A DNA stretch of 64,000 bases, taken from Streptomyces hokutonensis. GTDB taxonomy: Bacteria > Actinomycetota > Actinomycetes > Streptomycetales > Streptomycetaceae. The stretch lies in assembly GCF_000376565.1 (NCBI RefSeq), contig NZ_BARG01000014.1:186001-250000 (forward strand). Direction: 5' to 3'. This document shows positions 26,727 to 35,149 of this stretch, in pieces (position 1 is the stretch's first letter; each line of letters starts with the position of its first letter). Below the pieces are notes generated by a model. That model was not told the DNA's origin. It saw only the letters and a list, made by a program, of their open reading frames with translations, and did no database searches. The translations under genes and the position numbers were made by a program.

Positions 26727-27893
26727 GTGAACACGCTTTCGGGCGCCTACAACTACCTGGTGTCTGACAAACCGTCCGAGGAACCGTCCTCGACCCCGGA
26801 GATCCCCGACGACGTCTGGGACAAGTTCGCCCGTGACACGGAGCGTGACATCCGGGCCTCCGCACAGAAGGAACCGTCCGCGCGCGCCCGCCAGGTGACC
26901 GAGCGGCTGAAGAAGGCCGAGCAGCCCGAGGGCTGGCGCACCGGTCCGGCCTGGCAGGAGATGAACGGGCGGTCCCGGCGCAGGCGTCGCCTGTGGGCCG
27001 TACTCGGCGTCCCGCTCGCCGTGGCCGTCGCCGTGGTCGCGATGAAACCCTCGTTGCTGCCCGGCGACCCCTTCGGCGCCAAGGCGGACTCGGACTCCGC
27101 GTCCCCGCTCGCCCCGGAGACCGCCGCCCCGACCGCCGCGCCCTCCACCGTCGACCCCCAAATACCCACCCTGGACCGGCCGTTCGCCGGTTCACCCGCC
27201 CTGAACTGGGCCGACGGCGCGGCCGGCATCATCCTGCCGAAGGCGACCGCCGTGGGCGGCTTCTCGAAGGACCGGGTCGAACTGGCCCTCCAGCAGACGA
27301 AGATCCTGCTCGTCGCGTCCAACCTCGACCCGAAGACGATCGGCGGCGCCCGCCCGTCCGCCGCGCTCGCCGTCCTCGACCCGAAGCAGCCCAAGGTGCT
27401 CGCCGAGCTGAAGGCCTCCCTGATCCTGCCGACCAAGGACAACGACCCCACGCTGCTGTTCAGCCGCTTCGACCCCAAGGACGTACGGCTGGTCGGCAAG
27501 GTGGTGAAGACCCGCGGCCGCATCACCTTCGCGAAGGACTCCAGCGGGGGCGTCACCGTCCACGCCGACTACACCTTCGTCTACCCGCTGGTCCGGACCG
27601 ACGGCTCGACCGAGGTCGCCCGCACCATCGTCCGCCGGGTGATCGACACCGAGATCCTCGACCCCGCCCGCTACCAGGCCACCCCCGGCCTGCTGACCCT
27701 CACCCGCAACAACGCGGACTTCGGCAACTCGGCCTGCGACATCTACGACGGCTATCTGCACCCGCAGTTCGACTCCGACGCCACGTCGTCCCCCACGGGC
27801 GCGACACCCTCGGGCCCGACGACGGACCCGTACGACCGCAGCAAGGACATCAGCAAGGACCAGGGCACCTGCGGGACGGTGAGCCGGACCTAG
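26727..27893 (+). CDS. Single-pass membrane protein with extracytoplasmic domain, unknown function
   Basis: A 388-residue type II membrane protein. The cytoplasmic part (~90 residues) is charged and ends in RRRRR. One TM helix (LWAVLGVPLAVAVAVVAM) follows, then a Pro/Ala-rich spacer and a ~230-residue extracytoplasmic domain with two Cys near the end (NSACDIYDG and QGTCGTVSRT). I do not recognise the domain; the arrangement recalls membrane-tethered actinobacterial envelope proteins. Two GTG starts are possible, 26727 and 26760 (MSDKPSEEP...); neither has a clear ribosome site, and the second gives a more typical N-terminus. A strong terminator follows 32 bases after the stop. Confidence 0.75.
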   Translation: MNTLSGAYNYLVSDKPSEEPSSTPEIPDDVWDKFARDTERDIRASAQKEPSARARQVTERLKKAEQPEGWRTGPAWQEMNGRSRRRRRLWAVLGVPLAVAVAVVAMKPSLLPGDPFGAKADSDSASPLAPETAAPTAAPSTVDPQIPTLDRPFAGSPALNWADGAAGIILPKATAVGGFSKDRVELALQQTKILLVASNLDPKTIGGARPSAALAVLDPKQPKVLAELKASLILPTKDNDPTLLFSRFDPKDVRLVGKVVKTRGRITFAKDSSGGVTVHADYTFVYPLVRTDGSTEVARTIVRRVIDTEILDPARYQATPGLLTLTRNNADFGNSACDIYDGYLHPQFDSDATSSPTGATPSGPTTDPYDRSKDISKDQGTCGTVSRT

Positions 27894-27925
27894 ACCCGGT
27901 CACGGTCATGGCCGACGGGCAAGCG

Positions 27926-27958
27926 AAGGGCCCCGCGGGACGGAGCCGCGGGGCCCTT
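27926..27958. terminator. Rho-independent-type terminator
   Basis: A perfect 13-bp stem AAGGGCCCCGCGG / CCGCGGGGCCCTT with a 7-base loop, 32 bases after the stop of the upstream membrane protein gene. Confidence 0.85.
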
Positions 27959-28485
27959 CTCCGTCAGCACCGACGTCAGGGCAGCGCCGGTGCCTGGGAG
28001 CGGCGCCGGGGGGTTGCGCCGCTGGTCTCAAGTTGTCTTCCGTGCCCCGGGTCGGCGCCCCGGCGCACACGGGGCGCGCGCTTGGTCTCGACCTTTGGCA
28101 GTGGGACGGTGCACCGCAATGCGGTTGGCTGCTATGGGACTTGGGGCTCGAAGGAGAGCTCGGGGGGCTTCTAGGCATCGTGCTGGATGGAGACGACGAT
28201 CGCAACCGTTCGATCCGGCTTTGTGCATTTTTGCAGTTTCCGCCGGGCGGCCCCGGGCGTCCCCGGAGCCGACCGTTCTCTTGGGTGACCGGGCTGCTGT
28301 CCCCTGCCGTCCGGTCACGACCCTGGAGCGAGGTCCCACGACGTACGGCACGATCCGTACGTCTCATCGCCCCAGCGAGCCACGCGTGGTTCTTTCGGGC
28401 CCGCCCCTGGCTGACACGGACACCCCCACCAACGAAGCGGTTCCCGGGGCGGTCACGCGCCGTACGGGTGAGACGGGGCTCGAAC
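27959..28485. other. Long convergent intergenic region with hairpins, no convincing gene
   Basis: Over 500 bases lie between two converging genes. Perfect short hairpins are present at 28055-28077 (GCGCCCCG/CGGGGCGC) and 28340-28363 (GACGTACGG/CCGTACGTC). A locally AT-richer stretch lies around 28215-28240. A 33-codon frame at 28187-28288 on the plus strand (MAETT-like start METTIATVRSG) has no good ribosome site and is not called. Longer open frames here show no codon-position bias. A structured non-coding RNA is possible but not demonstrated. Confidence 0.4.
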
Positions 28486-28743
28486 TCAGATCCGCCCCCG
28501 CGACAGTTCGAGCAGCGTCATCGCGAGCGAGGTGCCGGGCTTGCCGAGCGCGTCCCTGTAGCGGCCGAGGATCTCGTTCTCCCGAGACAGGTGCACCCGC
28601 CGTCCGCCGGACGCGATCCGCGTCTCCTGCACGACGGCGGACACGGCGACCCGTTCCTGGATCAGCCCGATGATCCGGTCGTCGAGAGCGTCGATCCGCT
28701 CACGGGCGTCGGCGATGGTCTGCTCGGGGGTGGAGGTGGTCAT
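28486..28743 (-). CDS. aroQ: Chorismate mutase, AroQ type
   Basis: An 85-residue all-helical chorismate mutase, converting chorismate to prephenate for Phe and Tyr synthesis in the cytosol. Family residues are visible in helix 1 (ARERIDALDDRIIGLIQERVA), the VHLSRENEIL segment and the C-terminal LELSRGRI. Its small size and free-standing form fit the AroQ-delta subclass, which in mycobacteria is inefficient alone and is activated by binding DAHP synthase; that partner is not in this window. AGGAG lies upstream of the ATG at 28743. The ~180-base leader holds a short Phe/Tyr-containing ORF and a strong hairpin, suggesting attenuation. Confidence 0.88.
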   Translation of the reverse strand: MTTSTPEQTIADARERIDALDDRIIGLIQERVAVSAVVQETRIASGGRRVHLSRENEILGRYRDALGKPGTSLAMTLLELSRGRI

Positions 28744-28793
28744 GAGGGGCTCCTGGTGGCTTGGAACGCCTGGACCGACGGACCGGGAAACGA

Positions 28794-28828
28794 CAGGCGC
28801 CCCGGGCCTTGTCGGCCCGGGGCGCCTG
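28794..28828 (-). terminator. Attenuator hairpin upstream of chorismate mutase
   Basis: A perfect 15-bp stem (CAGGCGCCCCGGGCC and its complement) with a 5-base loop, 51 bases before the chorismate mutase start and 20 bases after the leader ORF stop, read on the minus strand. The GGCCCG at 28875-28880 within the leader ORF could pair with CGGGCC of the near arm and act as an antiterminator. Confidence 0.65.
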
Positions 28829-28848
28829 GAAAGTCGCTTGTCAGTAGC

Positions 28849-28920
28849 TCAAGCAGCTCGACCATGGCAGCCGGCGGGCCGGTTGCCATAGGTAAAGAGG
28901 AAGGTCGGGTGCGTGAGCAT
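28849..28920 (-). CDS. Putative leader peptide of chorismate mutase
   Basis: A 23-codon ORF starting at ATG 28920 and ending TGA at 28849. It contains PTFLFTYGN, i.e. two Phe and one Tyr within five residues, the end products of the branch that chorismate mutase feeds. No ribosome site is visible. CATACT, a plausible -10, lies seven bases upstream of the ATG, so it could be leaderless, as described for some Streptomyces amino-acid leader peptides. The stop is followed 20 bases later by the terminator-like hairpin. The layout is that of a transcription attenuator; whether the peptide is translated is inference. Confidence 0.5.
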   Translation of the reverse strand: MLTHPTFLFTYGNRPAGCHGRAA

Positions 28921-29031
28921 GGGGGCGAGTATGCCACAGAGTCTTTTGACGGCGCCCGCTGTCTTTTTGCCTTTGACGGTGCCGATCGAGCCGACCGAGT
29001 CGGGCGGTGGGTGGGCATAGGTCCCGGGGGT

Positions 29032-29050
29032 CCGGGGGCGGAGCCCCCGG
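29032..29050. repeat. Dispersed Streptomyces palindrome CCGGGGGC-GGA-GCCCCCGG
   Basis: A perfect 8-bp stem with a GGA loop upstream of guaA. Palindromes of the CCGGGGCGGAGCCCCGG type are scattered in many copies through Streptomyces genomes (general knowledge). It may also insulate guaA from upstream transcription. Confidence 0.6.
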
Positions 29051-29129
29051 TACGACCAGGTGCCCCACGCCGACCCCGTTAGAATCGGTACCCAGACTCC
29101 CCGCCCCACCGCCGGAAGGCCACGCTCCC

Positions 29130-30698
29130 GTGTCAGCGACCCCCGCCCCCGACACCGTCCTGGTCGTCGACTTCGGCGCGCAGTACGCCCAGCTCATCGC
29201 CCGCCGCGTCCGCGAGGCCCGGGTCTACAGCGAGATCGTGCCGAGCACCATGCCGGTCGCCGAGATGCTCGCCAAGAACCCGGCAGCGATCATCCTCTCC
29301 GGCGGCCCCTCGTCCGTGTACGCGGAGGGCGCCCCCCGCCTGGACCGCGAGCTGTTCGAGGCCGGCGTCCCGATCTTCGGCATGTGCTACGGCTTCCAGC
29401 TGATGGCGACGACCCTCGGCGGCACCGTCGACAACACCGGCGCCCGCGAGTACGGCCGTACGCCCCTGCACGTCTCCCGCTCGTCCTCCACTCTCTTCGA
29501 GGGCACCCCGGACGAGCAGTCCGTGTGGATGTCCCACGGCGACGCCTGCTCCGCCGCCCCCGAGGGCTTCACGGTCACGGCGTCCACGGACGTCGTCCCG
29601 GTCGCCGCCTTCGAGAACGACGAGAAGAAGCTCTACGGCGTCCAGTACCACCCCGAGGTCATGCACTCCACGCACGGCCAGCAGGTCCTGGAGCACTTCC
29701 TCTACCGGGGCGCGGGCCTCACCCCGTCCTGGACCACCGGCAATGTGATCGACGAGCAGGTCGCCGCGATCCGCGAGCAGGTCGGCGACAAGCGCGCCAT
29801 CTGCGGTCTGTCCGGCGGCGTCGACTCCGCCGTAGCCGCCGCGCTCGTCGCCCGCGCCATCGGCGACCAGCTGACCTGCGTCTACGTCGACCACGGTCTG
29901 ATGCGCAAGGGCGAGACCGAGCAGGTCGAGAAGGACTTCGTGGCCGCGACCGGCGTCAAGCTCGTCGTCGTCGACGCGGAGGAGCGCTTCCTCACCGCGC
30001 TCGCCGGGGTCTCCGACCCGGAGCAGAAGCGGAAGATCATCGGCCGCGAGTTCATCCGCGTCTTCGAGCAGGCCCAGGCCGAGATCATCGCGGACGAGGG
30101 CCCCGAGGTCGCGTTCTTGGTGCAGGGCACGCTGTACCCGGACGTCGTCGAGTCCGGCGGCGGCACGGGCACGGCCAACATCAAGTCCCACCACAACGTG
30201 GGCGGCCTCCCGGAAGACCTCGAATTCGAGCTGATCGAGCCGCTCCGCAAGCTCTTCAAGGACGAGGTCCGCATGGTCGGCCAGGAGCTCGGCCTCCCGG
30301 ACGAGATCGTCCAGCGCCAGCCCTTCCCCGGCCCCGGCCTCGGCATCCGTATCGTCGGCGAGGTCACCAAGGACCGCCTCGACCTGCTCCGCGACGCCGA
30401 CGCCATCGCCCGCGAGGAACTGACCGCGGCCGGCCTGGACCGCGAGATCTGGCAGTGCCCGGTGGTCCTCCTCGCCGACGTCCGCAGCGTGGGCGTCCAG
30501 GGCGACGGCCGCACCTACGGCCACCCGATCGTCCTGCGCCCGGTCTCCTCCGAGGACGCCATGACGGCCGACTGGTCCCGCCTGCCGTACGACGTCCTCG
30601 CGAAGATCTCCACCCGCATCACCAACGAGGTCGCCGACGTCAACCGAGTCGTCCTCGACATCACCTCGAAGCCCCCGGGGACCATCGAGTGGGAGTAA
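29130..30698 (+). CDS. guaA: GMP synthase (glutamine-hydrolysing)
   Basis: Converts XMP, ATP and glutamine to GMP; 522 residues, the usual length. The N-terminal class I glutamine amidotransferase domain has the nucleophile Cys86 in GMCYGFQLM and the triad His/Glu in YHPEV. The ATP-pyrophosphatase domain has the P-loop SGGVDS at ~228-233, and the C-terminal dimerisation domain ends [13 protein letters not shown]. The GTG at 29130 is preceded by GGAAGG (29114-29119). A TAGAAT at 29080-29085 is a good -10 candidate. Divergent from the chorismate mutase leader, it probably has its own promoter. Confidence 0.97.
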   Translation: MSATPAPDTVLVVDFGAQYAQLIARRVREARVYSEIVPSTMPVAEMLAKNPAAIILSGGPSSVYAEGAPRLDRELFEAGVPIFGMCYGFQLMATTLGGTVDNTGAREYGRTPLHVSRSSSTLFEGTPDEQSVWMSHGDACSAAPEGFTVTASTDVVPVAAFENDEKKLYGVQYHPEVMHSTHGQQVLEHFLYRGAGLTPSWTTGNVIDEQVAAIREQVGDKRAICGLSGGVDSAVAAALVARAIGDQLTCVYVDHGLMRKGETEQVEKDFVAATGVKLVVVDAEERFLTALAGVSDPEQKRKIIGREFIRVFEQAQAEIIADEGPEVAFLVQGTLYPDVVESGGGTGTANIKSHHNVGGLPEDLEFELIEPLRKLFKDEVRMVGQELGLPDEIVQRQPFPGPGLGIRIVGEVTKDRLDLLRDADAIAREELTAAGLDREIWQCPVVLLADVRSVGVQGDGRTYGHPIVLRPVSSEDAMTADWSRLPYDVLAKISTRITNEVADVNRVVLDITSKPPGTIEWE

Positions 30699-30715
30699 TT
30701 CCCGCTCTGTGATGG

Positions 30716-31189
30716 TCAGGTCCGCTTGAGGGTCCGCACCGGCCCTCCAGGCTTCCAGACCTGCACGACGAGGTACTTCTCGTCCTCGACGTAGGTCCGC
30801 ACGACCTCCGTCAACTCGGTGCGGAAGAGGTGGAACGGCTCCGGCGGTTCCACCTCTTTCATGTACGCCCCCTTCACCCCGGCGTCCGTCACCTCCACCG
30901 CCCGCCCGCTCACCCGTACGTCCCCGCCGTGGGTGTCCGTCCCCGGTCCCGGATTCGCCTGGAGCGCGAAGCGCGCATCACGCCGCAGATCCAGCGCCTT
31001 GAGCGAGTCGGGCATCATCCCGAGCCACAACTCGCCGTCCAGGAACCGCACTTCGAGCCCGGCCGTACGCGGCGACCCGTCCTTGCGCAGGGTCGCGAGA
31101 ACGTGATGCGTGAAGGCGCCGAACCGCTCCTCGACGGTCGCGGCGAGGTCCGGTTCGGCGGCGGTGAAGGTGGCCCAGTTCGCTGTCAT
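30716..31189 (-). CDS. Pyridoxamine 5'-phosphate oxidase-fold (PPOX) protein
   Basis: A 157-residue split beta-barrel protein of the PPOX/flavin reductase-like class. Typical elements: FTHHVLATLRKDGSPRTAGLEV (strands 1-2), ELWLGMMPDSLKALDLRRDAR, and a C-terminal VVQVWKPGG. Members bind FMN, F420 or haem. The cofactor and substrate here cannot be decided; TADL-type helices after strand 3 are consistent with a flavin or F420 binder. It converges with guaA, ending 17 bases after the guaA stop, and is divergent from the aldolase gene. Confidence 0.85.
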   Translation of the reverse strand: MTANWATFTAAEPDLAATVEERFGAFTHHVLATLRKDGSPRTAGLEVRFLDGELWLGMMPDSLKALDLRRDARFALQANPGPGTDTHGGDVRVSGRAVEVTDAGVKGAYMKEVEPPEPFHLFRTELTEVVRTYVEDEKYLVVQVWKPGGPVRTLKRT

Positions 31190-31308
31190 ACGGCGAGTGT
31201 TCCGCCGATATCCGACAACCTCTGTCTTCTTTGCAGACCTGCACTGCCCTTTTCGACCGACCGGCGGTAACTTCTCGCCCTTACGACAAACCCAGTGCTG
31301 GAGGACCG

Positions 31309-32103
31309 ATGCACGGGCCGACGCCGCCCTCCCCCCTGCCCACCGACCGGCTGCGGTTCGCCATGCCGCCGATGCACGAGTCGGTCGAGGACGAACGCCG
31401 GCACCGCAAGGAACGGCTCGCTGGCGCCCTGCGCCTGTTCGGCCGGCTCGGCTTCGAGGACGGGGTCTCGGGGCACATCACCGCCCGCGACCCCGAGTTC
31501 ACCGACTGCTTCTGGGTCAACCCCTTCGGGATGCCCTTCCGGCACGTCACCGTCAGCGACCTGGTGCTCGCCAACTCCGAGGGCCAGGTCCTCCAGGGCG
31601 GCCACCATGTCAACCAGGCTGCCTTCACCGTGCACTCCCAGGTCCACGCCGCCCGCCCGGACGTCGTCGCCGTCGCCCACTGCCACTCCGTGCACGGCCG
31701 CGCCCTCTCCGCCCTCGGCGACTTCCTCGACCCGATCAGCCAGGAGAGCTGCGCCTTCTACGAGGACCACGCGCTCTACGACGCCTACAGCGGTGTCTCC
31801 GTCGACGCCGAGGAGGGCAAGCGGATCGCCGCCGGTCTTGGCTCCCGCAAGGCGCTCGTGCTGCGCAACCACGGCCTGCTGACCGTCGGCGACTCGGTGG
31901 ACGCGGCGGCCTGGTGGTTCCTGTCCATGGAACGCTCCTGCCAGGTCCAGCTCCTCGCGAAGGCGGCCGGCAGACCCCTCCTCATCGACCACAAACTCGC
32001 CGTCGCCACCCGCGAACAGACCGGCGGCGACCTCGTCGCGTGGATCAACTACCAGCCCCTGTGGCAGGACATCAGCCGCAGCGAACCCGACCTCCTCAGC
32101 TGA
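31309..32103 (+). CDS. Class II aldolase/adducin-domain protein
   Basis: A 264-residue class II aldolase-family protein, zinc-dependent, acting on sugar phosphates or related substrates. Zinc ligands are visible in VAHCHSVHG (HxH) and the later His of LRNHGLLTVG. The substrate-phosphate region SGHITARDPEF and FWVNPFGMPF also match the family. The ATG at 31309 has GGAGG five bases upstream; the frame remains open further 5' but without a ribosome site. It converges with the DUF4429 gene at 16 bases. Physiological substrate unknown. Confidence 0.88.
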   Translation: MHGPTPPSPLPTDRLRFAMPPMHESVEDERRHRKERLAGALRLFGRLGFEDGVSGHITARDPEFTDCFWVNPFGMPFRHVTVSDLVLANSEGQVLQGGHHVNQAAFTVHSQVHAARPDVVAVAHCHSVHGRALSALGDFLDPISQESCAFYEDHALYDAYSGVSVDAEEGKRIAAGLGSRKALVLRNHGLLTVGDSVDAAAWWFLSMERSCQVQLLAKAAGRPLLIDHKLAVATREQTGGDLVAWINYQPLWQDISRSEPDLLS

Positions 32104-32119
32104 GGTCCCTCTGCCCGAT

Positions 32120-33013
32120 CTATCTGAAACCGCGCAGCACCGCCGCCTTGGTCATCGTGAACTCCTCGTCCGTGAGCACCCCTTCCCGGTGCAGCTCGCC
32201 CAACTCCCGCAGCCTGCGCAGGAGTACGTCGTGATGGTCGGCCGGAGGCGGAACGGTGGCCGCCCGCGGGGGCCGGTCCGTGAACTCGCCGTTCTCCCGC
32301 TCACGGACCGACGGATGCGGCAGCCGCGCGGTCACCGCCGTCGCCACCAGCGCGGTGAGCAGATCACGGCGGGTGCTGCCCCACAGGTCGAGGGCGTACG
32401 GGTCCTTCTCCGGCGGCAGCTTGGAGAACACCGTCTCCCGGGTCACGAACCGCATGAACCCGTCCTCGTAACCGGAGTTGGGCAGCCACTCCACCTGCAC
32501 CAGATCCCCCACGGCGACTATCCGCGGCCCGGTCGCCCGCTTCACGCGCTCGGAGGTGTCCGCCCAGTCGATCCGCACCTGCGCGCCGTCGAAGGACACC
32601 GTGCCGTCCGAGGACCGGACCGAGACGGGGACCGGCGGGCCCGGCAGCAGATAGGCCTTGGTGGGTTCCTTGGGGATCTGGTCCAGGAGCAGCGCGTGCC
32701 GGATCTCCTCCGCCACGTATTCGGCGACTCCGGACCGGTCGATGTCCACGATCAGCCGGTACGGATCCGCCGCGTCCGGCAGCCGCCCACCCGTCGCCTG
32801 CAACAGCGGGTCGGCACCCTCCCGCAGCCTCAGCCGCAGCCGGCCACGCTTGCGTTCGGGTTCGTAGACGACGCCCGCGACGGCTTCGAGGGGCACCGCG
32901 ATCTCGCCGTACGTCTGCCGGAACAGGGGCACGGAACGGTGAAGTCCCGGTGTGATCCTGACCGTTGTGCCGTCGAAGGCCCAGGTCCCGTCGCGCTGGA
33001 TGATCTCGGCCAT
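32120..33013 (-). CDS. DUF4429 protein with C-terminal SHOCT domain
   Basis: A 297-residue cytosolic protein. Two similar halves each begin with a short aspartate/glycine strand (GTWAFDGTTVRITPG and GTVSFDGAQVRIDWA), as expected for tandem DUF4429 domains, which resemble PH-like folds. The last ~30 residues (LRELGELHREGVLTDEEF) form a SHOCT helix, a short oligomerisation module common in actinobacterial proteins. The ATG at 33013 is preferred over the TTG two codons upstream. No enzymatic motif; function unknown. Confidence 0.85.
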   Translation of the reverse strand: MAEIIQRDGTWAFDGTTVRITPGLHRSVPLFRQTYGEIAVPLEAVAGVVYEPERKRGRLRLRLREGADPLLQATGGRLPDAADPYRLIVDIDRSGVAEYVAEEIRHALLLDQIPKEPTKAYLLPGPPVPVSVRSSDGTVSFDGAQVRIDWADTSERVKRATGPRIVAVGDLVQVEWLPNSGYEDGFMRFVTRETVFSKLPPEKDPYALDLWGSTRRDLLTALVATAVTARLPHPSVRERENGEFTDRPPRAATVPPPADHHDVLLRRLRELGELHREGVLTDEEFTMTKAAVLRGFR

Positions 33014-33231
33014 ACGCAAATTCTCGCAGCCGGGTCAACACGGCGGCGATCGCTTCACCCGCGCTGACCAGACCTGCCGGACGCGGGCCGTGTCCCGTAG
33101 GGCACAATCCGCTGTTGTCGTGCGGGAGTTGCAAGGCGGTGGCCAAAGGCTTCGGAGCCGGTCGCCGAACATGAGGGCCCGGTTTCGAGGGCCGAGGACC
33201 ATGAGGGTCGTGGGGAAGGCAGGCGTCGGGC

Positions 33232-34512
33232 GTGGCGGTGCAGGAGGCGAGACAGGGCGGCGAGCACATCGGTGCCCACGGAGGTGGCTGCACCTGCGGG
33301 GACTGCCCGCACGGAGCACGCGAGGGGCATCGGCGCGCGGTCGCCGCGTTCCTCGTCAAGCGGGACGGCTTCGCGGCCGGCGAGGGGCTGCCGGCGGCGG
33401 TGGCGCACTCGGCGTCCGCCTCCCGGCAGTGGGTCTCGGACGAACTGACCCAGTCCGCCGACGCCGTCGCCGAACGCGGTCGGGCCGAGGGCGGCGCCTG
33501 GCTGGCGCGCCTGTGGCACCGCACGGCCTTCGCCGTGTGGGGCGGCTTCGTCGTCCTGCTCCTGGTGCAGGCGCTCACCGCGATCGGCGCGGGCTGGTCG
33601 GCGGCCCGTACGGCCGGACTGCTGGCCGCGCTCGTGATCGCCGGCGCGCTGAGCGCCGCCTCCTGGTTCCACCGGGCGCGCGGCGGGGCGCTGGCCCCCG
33701 TCATCGGTGAGGACAACCGGCTGTCGACCTCCCGTGCCGTGGCCGTGTCCTGGGTGCTGTTCGTGGCGTACGCGGTGCTGGTCCTGGCCGGCCGCCTCGC
33801 CGCCGCCTCCGACCACGCCGAACGCGACGCCCTCATCTCCGGCCTCGAACTCGCCCGCGGCGCCGGTGTGGTGACCGTCCTCGCCGTGGTCTGCGCGATC
33901 GCCGTACTCGTGCGCCGGGTCGTCGGCCTGCGGGTCCTCGGCCAGCGCCTCCAGAAGATCCCCGCCGACCGCCCGCGCGCGGCCGACCTCCTCACCGACG
34001 ACGCCGGCCGCGGCACCTTCGCCGACATCCAGTACGTCGCGATCAGCGCCGTCGCCCTCGTCTTCGCGGCCGTGAGACTCGCCCGCCGCCCCGACCAACT
34101 GCCCGACCTGCCCTGGGGCCTGGCGGTGGTGGTGTTGATCTCCGCCGCGACATACCTGGCCGGCAAGTACGCCGAGGGCGGCCGCCCGGTCATCCTCTCG
34201 GTGGTGCGTTCCCGCGAGGCGGGCGACCTCGACGCCCCCATCCGCACCGGCGACGACATCGAGATCCGCGGCGCCGGCTTCGTCCCCCCGGGCGCCCAGA
34301 CCGCGGACCGCCTCTCCCGCATGGTCGTCCGCATCGGCCCGGTCAATGTCCACGTCCCCCTGGTCCCGGTCACCGGCGGCTTCTCCAACCCGACCGACAC
34401 CCTCCTCACCGTCCCGGTCCCCGTGGACGTCGAGCCCGGCCGCGTGGAAGTACAGGTCGTGACCGCGGCGGGCGTGGAGACGAACGCCTGCGTCGTCGAC
34501 GTGACGGACTGA
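33232..34512 (+). CDS. Multi-pass membrane protein with Cys/His N-terminus and TIG-like tail
   Basis: A 426-residue membrane protein of unknown function. The N-terminal cytosolic segment has a compact CTCGDCPHG cluster with nearby His residues that could bind a metal. About six hydrophobic helices follow, between residues ~100 and 320 (the first FAVWGGFVVLLLVQAL). The C-terminal ~100 residues form a beta-rich domain starting at DDIEIRGAGFVPPG, which resembles an IPT/TIG-type Ig fold. The start is GTG 33232 or 33238, with GGGGAAGG about 12 bases upstream. It is followed after eight bases by a small Cys-rich protein and the two probably form an operon. Confidence 0.75.
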   Translation: MAVQEARQGGEHIGAHGGGCTCGDCPHGAREGHRRAVAAFLVKRDGFAAGEGLPAAVAHSASASRQWVSDELTQSADAVAERGRAEGGAWLARLWHRTAFAVWGGFVVLLLVQALTAIGAGWSAARTAGLLAALVIAGALSAASWFHRARGGALAPVIGEDNRLSTSRAVAVSWVLFVAYAVLVLAGRLAAASDHAERDALISGLELARGAGVVTVLAVVCAIAVLVRRVVGLRVLGQRLQKIPADRPRAADLLTDDAGRGTFADIQYVAISAVALVFAAVRLARRPDQLPDLPWGLAVVVLISAATYLAGKYAEGGRPVILSVVRSREAGDLDAPIRTGDDIEIRGAGFVPPGAQTADRLSRMVVRIGPVNVHVPLVPVTGGFSNPTDTLLTVPVPVDVEPGRVEVQVVTAAGVETNACVVDVTD

Positions 34513-34520
34513 GCCGGCCG

Positions 34521-35009
34521 ATGAGCGACGACGTCCTGTCGGTAGTCCCGACCGACCCCCACTGGCAGCCCGGGCGGGAGGCCGGCGAGCGCGCAGCAGC
34601 CCTGGTGACCCGGCTGTCCTCGCGCCACCAGGCCGCTGCGGACGCCCTGGACGCCGACGACGATCCGCAGATCGACGTCGACTGGTACGCGATCCCGACC
34701 GTCGTGGACTGCGGAGGCAACCTGGAACGCATCGGCTGTCCCCACTGCAGCGCGTCGATCGACAGGGAGTGGTACGCCGACCTGGTCGAGCACCACCCCG
34801 ACGGCTTCCCGACCCTCGCCGTGACCGCCCCCTGCTGCTCCGCCGCCACCTCTCTGGACGCTCTCGAGTACGACTGGCCCTGCGGCTTCGCCCGCTTCGA
34901 GATCGCCGTCTGGAACCCGGGACGCCTCATCTGGTTCGGTGACGACGAGCTGTCGGCCGTCGCTGAAGCCCTCGGGCACCCTGTGCGGCAGATCCGCGCC
35001 CACATCTGA
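34521..35009 (+). CDS. Small Cys-rich protein, unknown function
   Basis: A 162-residue soluble protein. A CPHC knuckle and a later CC pair (TAPCCSA), plus C in VVDCGG and WPCGF, suggest a zinc-ribbon-like site. The N-terminal half is helical and the C-terminal half mixed. I recognise no family. Its ATG lies eight bases after the stop of the membrane protein gene, so translation is probably coupled to it. A candidate promoter for the next gene lies between this stop and 35150. Confidence 0.7.
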   Translation: MSDDVLSVVPTDPHWQPGREAGERAAALVTRLSSRHQAAADALDADDDPQIDVDWYAIPTVVDCGGNLERIGCPHCSASIDREWYADLVEHHPDGFPTLAVTAPCCSAATSLDALEYDWPCGFARFEIAVWNPGRLIWFGDDELSAVAEALGHPVRQIRAHI

Positions 35010-35149
35010 ATATCCACAGAACGCGGCCGACCGCCGCCCGAACTCGGCCGAAGTCCGAAAAACTGTCCGAAGCATGGTTGAGCGGGTCCCCCTTTTCGTA
35101 CGTATGGTCTGTTGAGGGGTCAACGGCGGGCGAGAGGCGGCTAAGGGCG

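Noticed and set aside
28187..28288. 33-codon small gene in the long convergent gap
   Set aside because: No ribosome site, no hydrophobic or conserved feature, and other frames are equally open.
28470..28500. tRNA 3' end (GTTCGAG-like loop) near the chorismate mutase stop
   Set aside because: No anticodon arm or acceptor pairing can be drawn; it lies in coding sequence.
28837..28845. A third TTGTCAGT element (TTGTCAGTA)
   Set aside because: Ends in A rather than G, and no TANNNT follows after eight bases; it lies within the leader region of another gene.
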